A DNA stretch of 64,000 nucleotides from Ferrigenium straubiae (GCA_019449655.1 JAHQXD010000001.1:461562-525561); one strand, 5' to 3'. Counted from the stretch's first letter, positions 36,483 through 46,225 are shown. The notes: generated from the sequence alone by a model not told the origin. Translations and numbers: made by a program.

Positions 36483-36614
36483 TCACTGCAATACCGGCAG
36501 CCATACCGGCAGCTTGATAAAAGTCACGGCATAGATGGCCGCCACGAACAGCAGCAGCGCAACCGCTAGTTGTGCCGTGCGCCGCTCCCTCTTTATCATA
36601 GGCTCGCTCATCAT
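36483..36614 (-). CDS. Cytochrome oxidase small assembly protein
   Basis: A 43-residue single-helix protein (MMSEPMIKRERRTAQLAVAL then a hydrophobic stretch), too short for common ORF cut-offs. Its ATG overlaps the coxA stop as ATGA and it ends 12 bases before ctaG. Betaproteobacterial cox operons often carry such a small membrane gene here, annotated as a cytochrome oxidase small assembly protein; its mechanism is not established. Confidence 0.75.
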   Translation of the reverse strand: MMSEPMIKRERRTAQLAVALLLFVAAIYAVTFIKLPVWLPVLQ

Positions 36615-38197
36615 TTGACCTCCGGCGGAGTTTCGAAGGTGTGGTACGGCGGCGGAGAAGGCAGGGTGAACTCCAGCCCCTGCGCGCCCTCCCATACCTG
36701 GCCTGTGGCTTTCGGCCCGTTGCGCACACACTTGACCACGATGTAGACCAGCAGCAGTTGCGAGAGCCCCAGCAGGAAGGCGCCCATCGAAGAAATGAAA
36801 TTCATGGTGGAAAACCTGAGCGCATAGTCCGCAACATGGCGCGGCATGCCGTCCAGCCCCGCAAACCATTGCGGGGCGAAGGTCAGGTTGAAGGAGACCA
36901 CCGTCAGCCAGAAATGCAGCCTGCCGAGCCTCTCGTCGAACATGCGGCCGGTGAACTTGGGCAGCCAGTAGTACAGCGCGGCCATCACTCCGAAGATACC
37001 GCCGCCGAAGAAGGTGTAATGGAAATGCGAGACGATCACGTAGCTGTTGTGGTACTGCGCATTGACCGCGACATCCGGCAGGATCAGGCCGGTCAGCGCC
37101 CCCATGCCGAAATGGGCGACGAAGCCCAGCGCGAACAGCATCGGCGTCTCGAAAGTCATGGCGCCGCGCCATATCGCACCCAGCCAGCAGAACACCAGCA
37201 CCGAGGTGGGAACGGAGATCGCCATCGTGGCATACATGAAGTACACCTCTGCGGCGAGCGGCAGGCCGGAAGTCAGCATGTGGTGCGACCACACGATGAA
37301 GCTGAGGAAACAGATCGCCCACAGCGCATAGACCTGCGCCCGATAGCCGTAGACCGGCTTGCGCGAGAAGGTCGCGAGGATATGCGGGATCAGCCCCCAT
37401 ACCGGCAACAGCACGATATACACCTCCGGGTGGCCGAAGAACCAGATCAGGTGCTGCAGCAGGATCGGGTCGCCGCCGTTGGCGGCGTCGAAGAAATGCG
37501 TGCCGAAATGCCGGTCGGTCAGCAGCATGGTGGCCGCCGCGCTGAAGACCGGCATGGCCAGTATCAGCATGAAGGCGGTGATCAGCCATCCCCAGACGAA
37601 CAGCGGCATCTTCATCAGCGTCATGCCCGGCGCGCGCATGTTGAACACCGTCACCACCACGTTGATCGCGCCGCTGATGGACGAGAGCCCCAGCAGGTGG
37701 ATCGCGAAGATCGCAAAATCGATCCCGATCCCGCTTTGCAAATCCAGCGAGGTGTTGTGCATCACCCAGCCGAGCCCGGAGGCGCCGCTGCCGATGCCGG
37801 AGAATTGCAGGAAAAACGGGATCAGCAGCAGGAGCGCGGCAAACGGCAGGATCCAGAACCCCCAGTTGTTGACCCGCGGCAGCGCCATGTCGGGCGCACC
37901 TATCATGAGCGGGATGAGGTAATTGTTGAGGCCCGTGGCGAACGGCATGATCGCGCCGAACACCATGATCAGGGCATGCAGGGTGAACAACTGGTTGTAC
38001 ATGGCGGGCGAAAAGAGCTGCAGGCCCGGCAGCAGCAACTCGGCACGCACCGCCATGATGAAAGAGCCGCCGACGAAGAACATGAGGCCGCCGAAGCTCA
38101 TGTACAGGATGCCAAGGTCCTTGTGGTTGGTGGTGGTCAGCCAGCGCATCAGGCCCGCGGGTGGATGGTCATGCGCAACTGCAGCGGTTCCAGTCAT
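36611..38197 (-). CDS. coxA: Cytochrome c oxidase subunit I
   Basis: The 528-residue catalytic subunit of an aa3-type (A-family) haem-copper oxidase with about twelve helices. WFFGHPEVYIVLLPVWG contains the CuB His and the cross-linked Tyr, SHHMLTSGL the second pair of CuB His, and the haem a and a3 ligands HFHYTFFGG near the end. The start MTGTAAVAHDHPPAG has a good AAGGAG site. The neighbouring coxB supplies CuA. Confidence 0.96.
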   Translation of the reverse strand: MTGTAAVAHDHPPAGLMRWLTTTNHKDLGILYMSFGGLMFFVGGSFIMAVRAELLLPGLQLFSPAMYNQLFTLHALIMVFGAIMPFATGLNNYLIPLMIGAPDMALPRVNNWGFWILPFAALLLLIPFFLQFSGIGSGASGLGWVMHNTSLDLQSGIGIDFAIFAIHLLGLSSISGAINVVVTVFNMRAPGMTLMKMPLFVWGWLITAFMLILAMPVFSAAATMLLTDRHFGTHFFDAANGGDPILLQHLIWFFGHPEVYIVLLPVWGLIPHILATFSRKPVYGYRAQVYALWAICFLSFIVWSHHMLTSGLPLAAEVYFMYATMAISVPTSVLVFCWLGAIWRGAMTFETPMLFALGFVAHFGMGALTGLILPDVAVNAQYHNSYVIVSHFHYTFFGGGIFGVMAALYYWLPKFTGRMFDERLGRLHFWLTVVSFNLTFAPQWFAGLDGMPRHVADYALRFSTMNFISSMGAFLLGLSQLLLVYIVVKCVRNGPKATGQVWEGAQGLEFTLPSPPPYHTFETPPEVK

Positions 38198-38206
38198 GTG
38201 TTCTCC

Positions 38207-39484
38207 TTAACGCAATGCCTTGACCAGCGAAGGCTGCACCATGTCGCCCATGTGATTGCCGAACGAATTGCGCTCATAGGTCACGATCGCGGCGATCTCG
38301 ACATCGGACAGGGTATTCTTGAAGGCCTGCATGGCGGTACCCGGCTTGCCGTTCATGACCCGGTCCAGATGGCCGTCCTTGAGCAGGCGTCCTTCCTTAT
38401 CGAGGAACGGCCCATTTTCGAGCTTGCTTCCCGCCAATGCAGGAAAAGCCCCCGGAACCCCCTTGCCGCCAGCCTGGTGGCAGGCGATGCAAATCCGGTT
38501 ATAGACTTCCTCCCCTTTCGCCATCAGCTCTTCCCTGCTCCAGGCCTTGCCGGCAGCCAGCTCTGATGTCGTGCCTTCCGTTTTTTTCTTCGCAAGCCAT
38601 TCCCTGAATTGCGGCTCGGCGACGGCCTCCACCACGATGGGCATGAAGGCATGCCCGTCGCCGCATAACTGGGAGCACTGGCCGCGGTAGGTTCCGGGCT
38701 TGTCGATGTTTACCCACATCTCGCGCAGATAGCCGGGAACGGCGTCGCGCTTGACGCCGAAGGAAGGCACCCACCAGGAGTGGATCACGTCGCTGGAGGT
38801 CAGGAGGATGCGCACCTTCCTGTTGGTGGGCAGGACAAGCGGATTGTCCACTTCCTGCAGGTAATGCTCGCCCTTGGCCTTCCTGCCATGGATCTGGTCT
38901 TGCGAGGTCGCGATGGTGCTGACGAATTTGATGTTCTCTTCCGGGTATTCATACTGCCATTTCCACTGGCTGGCCGTCACCTTGACCACCATTTCGGCAG
39001 CGGTCCCGGTATCTTCCATACGCGCGATGGCCTGGAAGGCGGGGATACCCATCCAGACGTAATCGATGAAGATCAGCAGCAGAAAGGGAGCGATTGCCAA
39101 TATCCACTGCCGTTTGCTGCGTGGGCCGGTGAATGTCCCCGGTTGAGCACCTGAGCTCTTGCGATGCTTGAAGATGGAATAAGCGAAGATGGCAAAAACG
39201 ACCACATAGATGCCCATGATGATGTGCAGAAAATCTACGCTCGCCGTCATCGAATCACGGGCCACGGGGGTAACGGGTTCCTGAAAGTCCCAGATTGATT
39301 TCGCGCATGCCGGATCGGAAGCAAAAAGGAAAAAAACCACCCCGAGCCATGGCCGCAGCTGTTTTATAGCCGGTCTTTCCTCATGGAGACTTGCAGCCTC
39401 GTGCCTTATGCCGCAACAGGGAAGCGTGCTGTACCGCTCTTGAGTGGCAGGTTCATCATGAATGGCCGCACCGGCTAATTCCAT
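38207..39484 (-). CDS. coxB: Cytochrome c oxidase subunit II with fused cytochrome c domain
   Basis: A 425-residue subunit II. After a 45-residue leader come two membrane helices, the cupredoxin domain with CuA site CSQLCGDGHAFM (Gln where Glu is usual), and a C-terminal c-type haem domain with CIACH and an axial Met later. The fused haem domain makes it a caa3-like subunit. The start at ATG 39484 is long for a signal peptide but has GGAGG seven bases upstream; no better in-frame start exists nearer the signal sequence. First gene of the cox operon. Confidence 0.9.
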   Translation of the reverse strand: MELAGAAIHDEPATQERYSTLPCCGIRHEAASLHEERPAIKQLRPWLGVVFFLFASDPACAKSIWDFQEPVTPVARDSMTASVDFLHIIMGIYVVVFAIFAYSIFKHRKSSGAQPGTFTGPRSKRQWILAIAPFLLLIFIDYVWMGIPAFQAIARMEDTGTAAEMVVKVTASQWKWQYEYPEENIKFVSTIATSQDQIHGRKAKGEHYLQEVDNPLVLPTNRKVRILLTSSDVIHSWWVPSFGVKRDAVPGYLREMWVNIDKPGTYRGQCSQLCGDGHAFMPIVVEAVAEPQFREWLAKKKTEGTTSELAAGKAWSREELMAKGEEVYNRICIACHQAGGKGVPGAFPALAGSKLENGPFLDKEGRLLKDGHLDRVMNGKPGTAMQAFKNTLSDVEIAAIVTYERNSFGNHMGDMVQPSLVKALR

Positions 39485-39582
39485 GGCATAACCTCCGCCG
39501 AGTATGCTTCTGTTTCTCCCTGACCGTCAGGCGGGCCGTCCCGCCTGTTGGATTTGAGTCCTTCACCCTGCCTGATCGGGCA

Positions 39583-40242
39583 TTATCTGGAAAACTTTCT
39601 TGGAAACTGCCTGGCAATCCCCGTAGTGAGCATGTCGGCGAATGCGAGCATGTGTGCATGCCCTTTATCGTAGGCATCGATGTCTGCGGCCCAGTCTTTC
39701 TTGAGCCTGGAAACGACCTCGGAGGTCGTGAAATCGAGATGTTTGTACAACATGTCGGTGAGCACCGCTTTCTGCCAGTTGGGGTTTGCGCTGCTCAGGA
39801 AAGCGGCGATGTCATCGGCATTCTCATGCCACTTTTTCTGTCCTGCGGCCAAGCCGTCGTTATCGCCAGCCTTGGCTGCCTTCACGACATTCGCGGCAAT
39901 CAGGATATGGTCGCGCAGCAGCGAAGCGAGCCTGTCGCCCGCCATCCCGCCATAATATGGCTTGATGGCGTTGCCGATATCGTCCTGGTTTTTGAGAAGC
40001 CGTTCGGCAACCTTCTGGGAATCTTCGAGGCCCCCAAGCCCGCTGATGATGTAGTTCCGCGTGTAAACAAGGTGGTCTTCCCACAGTTGCCGCATGCCCA
40101 GCCGCAAAGCTACGGCAGACTGCGTCACGACCACCCTCCTGTCCATCTTGTGCGCGGCGGTGCCGTTGCCTTGGGCATAGCAAACCGGCATAGATACCAT
40201 GACGGCGGTGCCAAAGAGCGCGACTGTTATCAGCTTGAACAT
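39583..40242 (-). CDS. Secreted helical protein of unknown function next to the cox operon
   Basis: A 219-residue protein with a clear signal peptide (cleavage near CYAQG, residue 24) and an almost wholly helical mature region (LRLGMRQLWEDHLVYTRNYI is a strong segment). It has no CxxCH haem site and few cysteines. It sits 98 bp upstream of coxB on the same strand with AGGAGG five bases before the ATG. A periplasmic four-helix-bundle fold is likely; no function is assigned. Confidence 0.7.
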   Translation of the reverse strand: MFKLITVALFGTAVMVSMPVCYAQGNGTAAHKMDRRVVVTQSAVALRLGMRQLWEDHLVYTRNYIISGLGGLEDSQKVAERLLKNQDDIGNAIKPYYGGMAGDRLASLLRDHILIAANVVKAAKAGDNDGLAAGQKKWHENADDIAAFLSSANPNWQKAVLTDMLYKHLDFTTSEVVSRLKKDWAADIDAYDKGHAHMLAFADMLTTGIARQFPRKFSR

Positions 40243-40408
40243 GCGAACCTCCTGAAGTTAAGGGCTAACGCTGGGCTGCGCACATTGCGGTCTTTTGCAA
40301 GTCGCCATGACTATTGGGAATCTAACTTAGGCACCCTCATGGCTCAATAGGTAATACTATGTAGATGAGGTGCAAAGCTTACCGATCGCTGCGCCCAAGG
40401 CCCAAAGC

Positions 40409-40438
40409 AGAAACCACGCCTGAAATGGCGTGGTTTCT
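40409..40438 (-). terminator. Terminator of the tRNA-Gly/Cys operon
   Basis: A perfect 12-bp stem AGAAACCACGCC/GGCGTGGTTTCT with a 6-base loop lies 12 bases past tRNA-Cys, with TTTCTGCTTT on the 3' side in the - direction. Confidence 0.7.
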
Positions 40439-40449
40439 GGCTTCTGGAC

Positions 40450-40523
40450 TGGAGGCGCGGGCCGGAGTCGAACCGACCTACACGGATTTGCAATCCGGTG
40501 CATAACCGCTTTGCTACCGCGCC
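40450..40523 (-). tRNA. tRNA-Cys(GCA)
   Basis: A 74-base cloverleaf: acceptor GGCGCGG/CCGCGCC, anticodon loop TTGCAAA giving GCA, discriminator T, encoded CCA. Second gene of the tRNA-Gly/Cys operon. Confidence 0.96.
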
Positions 40524-40586
40524 GTGCCGAGGAACACTGGCTTGAAATGATTAAGGGAAAGCAGGAGATGCTTTCCCTTAGTTGTT

Positions 40587-40662
40587 TGGAGCGGGAAAAG
40601 AGTCTCGAACTCTCGACCTCAACCTTGGCAAGGTTGCGCTCTACCAACTGAGCTATTCCCGC
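40587..40662 (-). tRNA. tRNA-Gly(GCC)
   Basis: A 76-base cloverleaf: acceptor GCGGGAA with matching 3' strand, anticodon loop TTGCCAA giving GCC, discriminator T and encoded CCA. First gene of the tRNA pair. Confidence 0.96.
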
Positions 40663-40676
40663 AAAACGAGTTGCGC

Positions 40677-40704
40677 ATTATAGGGATATTCGAATGTCTG
40701 TCAA
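40677..40704 (-). promoter_or_regulatory. Consensus sigma70 promoter of tRNA-Gly/Cys
   Basis: TTGACA (40704-40699), 16-base spacer and TATAAT (40682-40677), both perfect, 14 bases upstream of tRNA-Gly. Confidence 0.85.
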
Positions 40705-40723
40705 CATTTGCACTGGTAAAAAT

Positions 40724-41503
40724 TCACTTTTCAAATTCCCTTACCTTGAATAATCGCTCGAAATTCCCCGTGGTGCGCCGCCCCACTTCATCGACGGAGA
40801 TGCCGCGCAACGAGGCGATTTCCTCGGCGACATGCCTCACGTAGGCCGGCTGGTTGAGCTTGCCGCGGTGCGGTACGGGCGCCAGATAGGGGGCGTCAGT
40901 TTCGATCAGGATGCGCTCAAGCGGCGTGCGTTGCGCCACATCCTTGATCTGTTTGGCATTCTTGAAGGTGACGATGCCGGAAAAGGAGATGTAAAACCCC
41001 ATCGCCAGCGCGGCTTCGGCCACTTCCCAGGTTTCGGTGAAACAGTGCATGACCCCGCCCGCTTCGGCCGCATTTTCTTCCGCCATGATGCGCAGGGTAT
41101 CCGCAGCCGCCTCACGGGTATGGACGATGAGCGGCTTGCCGCATTCGCGCGCGGCGCGGATGTGGTTGCGGAAGCGCGTGCGCTGCCATTCGAGGTCACC
41201 CTTCAGCCGAAAATAATCCAGGCCGGTCTCACCGATGGCGATCACCCTGGGATGCCGCGCCAGCTCGACCAGGCGCGCAGCATCGGGCTCTTCGACGCCT
41301 TCGTAATCGGGATGCACCCCCACCGATGCGTAGATGTTCGGATGCTGTTCGGCCAGCGCCAGCACCTGCGGAAATTCCGCCAGGTTGACCGAAACACACA
41401 GCGCGCCGGCCACGTCGTTATGGCGCATCTGCGCCAGCACATCGGGGAGGTTTTCGGCCAGCCCGGGGAAATCGAGATGGCAGTGGGAATCAATGAACGA
41501 CAT
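40724..41503 (-). CDS. TatD-family metal-dependent hydrolase (YcfH type)
   Basis: The 259-residue TIM-barrel metal hydrolase of the TatD family, whose members show DNase or exonuclease activity. Metal-ligand motifs: DSHCHLDF (residues 5-12), IGETGLDYF, LIVHTREA, VMHCFTETW and ILIETDAPYLAP. The start at MSFIDSHCH (41503) is certain by family. It follows holB by two bases, as in many proteobacteria; the pilZ gene often found between them is missing. Confidence 0.92.
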   Translation of the reverse strand: MSFIDSHCHLDFPGLAENLPDVLAQMRHNDVAGALCVSVNLAEFPQVLALAEQHPNIYASVGVHPDYEGVEEPDAARLVELARHPRVIAIGETGLDYFRLKGDLEWQRTRFRNHIRAARECGKPLIVHTREAAADTLRIMAEENAAEAGGVMHCFTETWEVAEAALAMGFYISFSGIVTFKNAKQIKDVAQRTPLERILIETDAPYLAPVPHRGKLNQPAYVRHVAEEIASLRGISVDEVGRRTTGNFERLFKVREFEK

Positions 41504-41505
41504 GT

Positions 41506-42519
41506 TTAGTGGAGCATGAGCTGGCGGTAGGAGAACAGCAGCGACTCCAGAAACAGCTTGGGATTGAGTGTATGTTGCGCCTCGCGTTTCGCGCCTTGCA
41601 GGTAGCTTTGCAGTCGTGCGAGGTTCAGGGGTGCGACGGGTTCGACCAGCTTCCTGATGGCGGCCTCTTCGCTGGGATGGTAGCGCAGCTTGCCCGCCAG
41701 CTTCATCGCGCTCAGGTCGTAGCTCCATTGCTGCAGCCATTGCACGACCACCACCTGTTCGGTTTTCTGTAAGGCCTCGGCCAGCGCGAATACGTCCAGC
41801 GCGGCGGGTTGGCGCACGGCGCGCAGCAACTTGTCGCGTTCCTCGCTGCCCAGTTGTTCGTCCAGTTGGGCGGCCTGCAGCGGCGCGAAGCCGGAGGCCG
41901 CGAGGGCTTCGGCTGGGTTCTTCACGCCCTGCTCTGCCAGCCAGCGTGCGGCGCTTTCGGCATCGGGCGCGGGCAAGACGAACGACAGGCAGCGGCTCAG
42001 GATGGTCGGCAGCAATTGCTGCGGTTTGTGCGACACCAGGATGAACAGCAGGCCCGGCGAGGGCTCTTCAAGGCTCTTCAGCAAGGCATTCGCGGCATTG
42101 GTGTTCATCGCCTCGGCGGGGTGGATGACGACCACGCGCCGGCCGCCCTGATGGGCGGACATGCCGGAAAAATCGGCCAATCCGCGCACCTGGTCGACGG
42201 AAATCTGTTTGCTGGGTTTCTTGCCGGATGCGGACTTGGAATCATCACCCTCCTCGCCATCCTGGCTCAAGGCATCCGGTTGCAGCAGGCAAAAATCCGG
42301 GTGCGAGCCTTGGGAAAACCAGTGGCAGGAAGGGCATTGCCCGCAGGCAAAACCGGTTTCATCGGGGTGCTGGCACAGCAGGCTCTGGGCAAAATTCATC
42401 GCCAAGTCGAACTTGCCTATCCCCTTGCTTCCCTTGAAGAGCAGGCCATGCGGCGGGCGCTTGCGCAGCTCCTGCAAGCGCGCCCAGTCACTTTTTTGCC
42501 AAGGATATATATTATTCAT
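41506..42519 (-). CDS. holB: DNA polymerase III delta' subunit
   Basis: The 337-residue clamp-loader subunit. P-loop-like GSKGIGKFDLA, zinc-binding CGQCPSCHWF (with an earlier Cys) and the AAA+ sensor region ANALLKSLEEPSPGLLFILVSH, including SRC in ILSRCLSF, are present. The start is MNNIYPWQ at 42519, one base from the tmk stop. Essential for loading the sliding clamp. Confidence 0.93.
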   Translation of the reverse strand: MNNIYPWQKSDWARLQELRKRPPHGLLFKGSKGIGKFDLAMNFAQSLLCQHPDETGFACGQCPSCHWFSQGSHPDFCLLQPDALSQDGEEGDDSKSASGKKPSKQISVDQVRGLADFSGMSAHQGGRRVVVIHPAEAMNTNAANALLKSLEEPSPGLLFILVSHKPQQLLPTILSRCLSFVLPAPDAESAARWLAEQGVKNPAEALAASGFAPLQAAQLDEQLGSEERDKLLRAVRQPAALDVFALAEALQKTEQVVVVQWLQQWSYDLSAMKLAGKLRYHPSEEAAIRKLVEPVAPLNLARLQSYLQGAKREAQHTLNPKLFLESLLFSYRQLMLH

Positions 42520-42520
42520 A

Positions 42521-43144
42521 TCAAAGCGATAGAATGATTTCTTTGAGTTTTTGTTTAACTGCATCCATGGGCAGAGCCGCATCGATGACGACATAACGCT
42601 GTGGATTTTGTTGCACGCGCTTGTGGTAGCCGGCGCGCACCCGCTCGAAGAAATCGGCCTGCTCCTGTTCGAAGCGATCGAGCGAGGTATTGTTCGGCCT
42701 TGTGCTGTCAGGCGATCTCAGGCGTTGCTGCGCGACCTCGACCGGGACATCGAAAAACAGCGTGAGATCGGGCTGCAGGTCGGGGTGCACCCATTGCTCG
42801 AGCTGGCTCAGCTTACTCCAGTCCAGCCCCCTGCCGCCGCCCTGATAGGCGAAGCTGGCATCGCTGAAACGGTCTGAAATCACCCATTTGCCCGCGTGCA
42901 GCGCCGGCTTGATGACTTGCTCAATGTGCTCCAAGCGAGCCGCAAACATCAGCAGCGCCTCGGTGCCAATGCTCATCGGCTGGTTCAGCAGGATTTCGCG
43001 CAATTGCTCGCCGAGCGGCGTGCCGCCCGGTTCGCGAGTGACCAGCACGTCGGGGCCACGTTGGCGCAACGCCTCGGCGAACCACCCCAGATGGGTGCTT
43101 TTGCCTGCCCCATCGACCCCCTCAAAAGTTATAAATTTGCTCAT
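42521..43144 (-). CDS. tmk: Thymidylate kinase
   Basis: The 207-residue kinase converts dTMP to dTDP. The P-loop [11 protein letters not shown] begins at residue 7, [17 protein letters not shown] is the DR[YH]-type substrate region, and [17 protein letters not shown] is intact. It overlaps mltG by 4 bp, in the classic mltG-tmk-holB order. Confidence 0.96.
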   Translation of the reverse strand: MSKFITFEGVDGAGKSTHLGWFAEALRQRGPDVLVTREPGGTPLGEQLREILLNQPMSIGTEALLMFAARLEHIEQVIKPALHAGKWVISDRFSDASFAYQGGGRGLDWSKLSQLEQWVHPDLQPDLTLFFDVPVEVAQQRLRSPDSTRPNNTSLDRFEQEQADFFERVRAGYHKRVQQNPQRYVVIDAALPMDAVKQKLKEIILSL

Positions 43145-44121
43145 TTCTGGTATTGATTCACCGCCCGGTTATGTTCGGCCAGGCTGGCGGAAAATTGCGA
43201 ACTCCCGTCGCCGCGCGCCACGAAGTATAGCGCGTCGGTTTTTGCCGGGTGCAGCGTCGCCTGCAACGCGGCCCTGCCCGGCAAGGCAATCGGTGTGGGT
43301 GTTAGTCCGCCGCGCGTGTAGGTATTGTAAGCGGTATCGGCCAGCAGGTCGCGCTTGCGCAGGTTGCCGTCGAATTTTTCGCCCAGCCCGTAGATCACGG
43401 TCGGGTCGGTTTGCAGCAGCATCCCCTTGCGCAGGCGGTTGATGAACACCCCGGCGATCATTCCGCGGTCGCCGGGTGCGCCGGTCTCCTTCTCGACGAT
43501 GGAAGCCAGGATCAGCGCCTGATAAGGGGTTTGCAACGGTAGCCCCGGCTCGCGCGCCGCCCATGCCTCCTGCAAATTCCGCTGCATGGACTGGTAGGCG
43601 CTCTTGATGATTGCCAAGTCGCTGCTGCCGGAGGCGAAATTATAAGTGTCGGGGAAAAACAGTCCCTCGGGATGGCTTTCCGCCGCACCGATGCGCTGCA
43701 GGATTTCCGAGTCAGTCAGGTTCATGGTGTCATGCGCGACGTCCGGGCTGGCGTCCAGCGCGGCGCGCAGCTGCCTGAATGTCCAACCCTCGATGACGCT
43801 GACCTGTCCCTGGACGACCAGCCCCTTGTCGAGAATGTTCAACAATTCCAGCGGTGAAACCGGATGCACCAGCGCGTATTTGCCGGCCTTGAGCTGCCCC
43901 GATTTACCCAAGAGGCGCGCCAGCCAGACGAACGCCCAGTCCTGTTCCAGCAGTCCGGCCTGCCCCATGTCCCGCGCCATGCCCTTCAGGCTGCTGCCCT
44001 GTTTCAGCGTAAACTCGAACGGCGTGGCGGGCAGCGGCAGCGGGCGGAGGGCGTAGTAGCCTCCTCCTGCCGTGGTGAGCAGCGCCAGCAAAACGATCAG
44101 GGCGAAGAGCTTCCGCATCAT
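43141..44121 (-). CDS. mltG: Endolytic murein transglycosylase MltG (YceG)
   Basis: The 326-residue inner-membrane transglycosylase ends nascent peptidoglycan strands. One N-terminal helix ([21 protein letters not shown]), a LysM-like middle, and the catalytic region [20 protein letters not shown] with the catalytic Glu, then [20 protein letters not shown]. Overlaps at both ends (ATGA) couple it to pabC and tmk. Confidence 0.95.
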   Translation of the reverse strand: MMRKLFALIVLLALLTTAGGGYYALRPLPLPATPFEFTLKQGSSLKGMARDMGQAGLLEQDWAFVWLARLLGKSGQLKAGKYALVHPVSPLELLNILDKGLVVQGQVSVIEGWTFRQLRAALDASPDVAHDTMNLTDSEILQRIGAAESHPEGLFFPDTYNFASGSSDLAIIKSAYQSMQRNLQEAWAAREPGLPLQTPYQALILASIVEKETGAPGDRGMIAGVFINRLRKGMLLQTDPTVIYGLGEKFDGNLRKRDLLADTAYNTYTRGGLTPTPIALPGRAALQATLHPAKTDALYFVARGDGSSQFSASLAEHNRAVNQYQK

Positions 44122-44942
44122 GCATCCATCCGCTCAAGGTCGTGGCGGATGCGCGCGGCAACCGGAAAATGGCCCCAACTGCACTGCCCGAGCTCGCGCA
44201 CCGGCCACAGCCCGATGACGCTGTTCACGAGGAACAATTCGTCGGCTTGCAGCGCCTCCTCCAGTGCAACATCGCGCACCTGCAGCGTGACACCATGCTG
44301 CGAGGCCCAAGCCATGACTCGTTCGCGCTGCATTCCCGCCGTACCGCAGCGCGACAGATCGGGCGTAACCAGTTCCCCCTGCAACACCAGGAACAGGTTG
44401 CTGCGCGCACCCTCGATCAGATGCCCCTCGGCATCCAGCAACAGCCCCTCGGCAAGCTGGCCGTCGTGCTGTTGCGCCGCGCTCAGCTCGGCTGCGGCCA
44501 GCACGTTTTCCAGGCGGTTGAGGTGTTTGACGCCGGCAAGGCGAGGCTGTGCGGCCAGGCGCAGACTGCACACATGCGCCTTGATGCCTTCAGTCGACCA
44601 TTGCGACGGATAGTCCGGCAGCGGCGAAAAATCCCAGATACGCGTGGGCACAACATCGGCGGGCGGCGTGTATCCGCGTGTACCCTCGCCGCGCGTGACG
44701 ATCAGCTTCACCACACCGTCCGGATGCTGTGCGAGCACCTGATCCAGTTCGGCGCGAAGCAGCGCCTCGCCCGGGCAGCTTATGCCGAGCGCGGCGCAGT
44801 CATGCTGGAGTTTGAGGAAATGCAGGGGCCAGTGCAGCGCCTTGCCCTTGGCGGCACGCAGGGTGCGGAATACCCCGTCGCCGTAGAGCAGGCCCCGGTC
44901 GCGGATGCTGATCGAGTTACCGGGTACACCGTTGACCAGCAT
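44118..44942 (-). CDS. pabC: Aminodeoxychorismate lyase
   Basis: The 274-residue PLP enzyme splits aminodeoxychorismate into p-aminobenzoate and pyruvate for folate synthesis. Fold-type IV features: RGLLYGDGVFRTLR near the N-terminus, LIVTRGEGTRGY, and the PLP-binding Lys in VKHLNRLENVLA, then ARSNLFLVLQGEL. It lies between fabF and mltG as in many Gram-negative fab clusters. Confidence 0.92.
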   Translation of the reverse strand: MLVNGVPGNSISIRDRGLLYGDGVFRTLRAAKGKALHWPLHFLKLQHDCAALGISCPGEALLRAELDQVLAQHPDGVVKLIVTRGEGTRGYTPPADVVPTRIWDFSPLPDYPSQWSTEGIKAHVCSLRLAAQPRLAGVKHLNRLENVLAAAELSAAQQHDGQLAEGLLLDAEGHLIEGARSNLFLVLQGELVTPDLSRCGTAGMQRERVMAWASQHGVTLQVRDVALEEALQADELFLVNSVIGLWPVRELGQCSWGHFPVAARIRHDLERMDA

Positions 44943-44956
44943 CGCGGAGGGAGAGG

Positions 44957-46189
44957 TTAAAGCTTACGGAATACCAGCGAGCCGTTGGTTCCGCCGAAGC
45001 CGAAGTTGTTATTGACCGCGACATCAATCTTCATGTTGCGGGCGGTATTCGCGCAACAGTCCAGATCGCACTCCGGATCCTGCTCGAAGACATTGATTGT
45101 TGGCGGCGCAATCTGATGGTGTACCGCCAGGGCGCAGAATACCGACTCGATGCCGCCCGCGCCGCCCAGCAGATGGCCGGTCATCGACTTGGTGGAGCTC
45201 ACTACCAGCTTCCTGGCGTAGTCGCCGAAGGCCAGCTTGATCGCGTCGGTTTCGTTCTTGTCGCCCAGCGGCGTCGAAGTGCCGTGCGCGTTGATATACT
45301 GCACGTCCTGTGGATTCAGCCCGGCATTGCGCAATGCATACAACATGCTGCGCTTCGGGCCGTCGGTATTCGGCGAGGTGATATGGTAGGCGTCGCCGCT
45401 CATGCCGTAGCCCGCCAGTTCCGCGTAAATCTTTGCGCCACGCGCCTTGGCGTGCTCGTATTCTTCCAGCACCATCACCCCTGCGCCTTCGCCGATAACG
45501 AAGCCGTCGCGGTCCTTGTCCCAAGGGCGGCTGGCGGTGGCCGGATCGTCGTTGCGCGTGCTGAGCGCGCGTGCTGCTGCAAAGCCGCCCACTGCCAGCG
45601 GGCTGATCGTCGCTTCGGCACCGCCCGCAATCATCACATCCGCATCGCCGTACTCAATGATGCGCGCCGACTCGCCGATGCAATGCGTGCCGGTGGTGCA
45701 GGCGGAGACCATCGCCAGGTTCGGGCCCTTCAGCCCGTACATCACGGACAGGTTGCCGGAAATCATGTTGATGATCGTGCCCGGGATGAAAAACGGCGAG
45801 ATTTTGCGCGGGCCTGCGGCGAGAAAATCGTTATGCGTTTCCTCGATCATCGGCAAACCGCCGATGCCGGAGCCGATGTTCACGCCGATGCGCTCGGCAT
45901 TCTGCTCGGTGACTTCCAGCCCGGCATCCTTGAACGCCTCCATGCCGGCCACCAGGCCGAAATGGATGAAGCGGTCCATGCGGCGCGCATCCTTGGCGGG
46001 AATGTACTGCGTAACGTCAAAATCCTTCACCTCGCCGGCGATCTGCGCGGCCAGCGCGCTGGCATCGAAGCGGGTGATCCGGGTAATGCCGGGCTTACCC
46101 GCGACGATGTTCTGCCAGACAGTAGGAATTCCGATCCCGACCGGGGAAATGATCCCCAGCCCGGTAATGACGACTCTGCGTTTAGACAA
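44957..46189 (-). CDS. fabF: 3-oxoacyl-ACP synthase II
   Basis: The 410-residue condensing enzyme elongates fatty acids. Catalytic Cys in VSACTTGTHCIGE, His in NAHGTSTPLGD and Lys/His in TKSMTGHLLGGAGG. The start is TTG 46189 (MSKRRVVITGLG), with GGAG five bases upstream, rather than the upstream TTG 46207. It follows acpP by 36 bases. Confidence 0.95.
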   Translation of the reverse strand: MSKRRVVITGLGIISPVGIGIPTVWQNIVAGKPGITRITRFDASALAAQIAGEVKDFDVTQYIPAKDARRMDRFIHFGLVAGMEAFKDAGLEVTEQNAERIGVNIGSGIGGLPMIEETHNDFLAAGPRKISPFFIPGTIINMISGNLSVMYGLKGPNLAMVSACTTGTHCIGESARIIEYGDADVMIAGGAEATISPLAVGGFAAARALSTRNDDPATASRPWDKDRDGFVIGEGAGVMVLEEYEHAKARGAKIYAELAGYGMSGDAYHITSPNTDGPKRSMLYALRNAGLNPQDVQYINAHGTSTPLGDKNETDAIKLAFGDYARKLVVSSTKSMTGHLLGGAGGIESVFCALAVHHQIAPPTINVFEQDPECDLDCCANTARNMKIDVAVNNNFGFGGTNGSLVFRKL

Positions 46190-46225
46190 ACTGACTCCGT
46201 TTAACAAACGAAATAAAGGAGGGAA

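Noticed and set aside
36641-38566. 641-codon + strand frame opposite coxA
   Set aside because: Antisense to coxA/coxB, His/Arg/Gln-rich with no recognisable domain.
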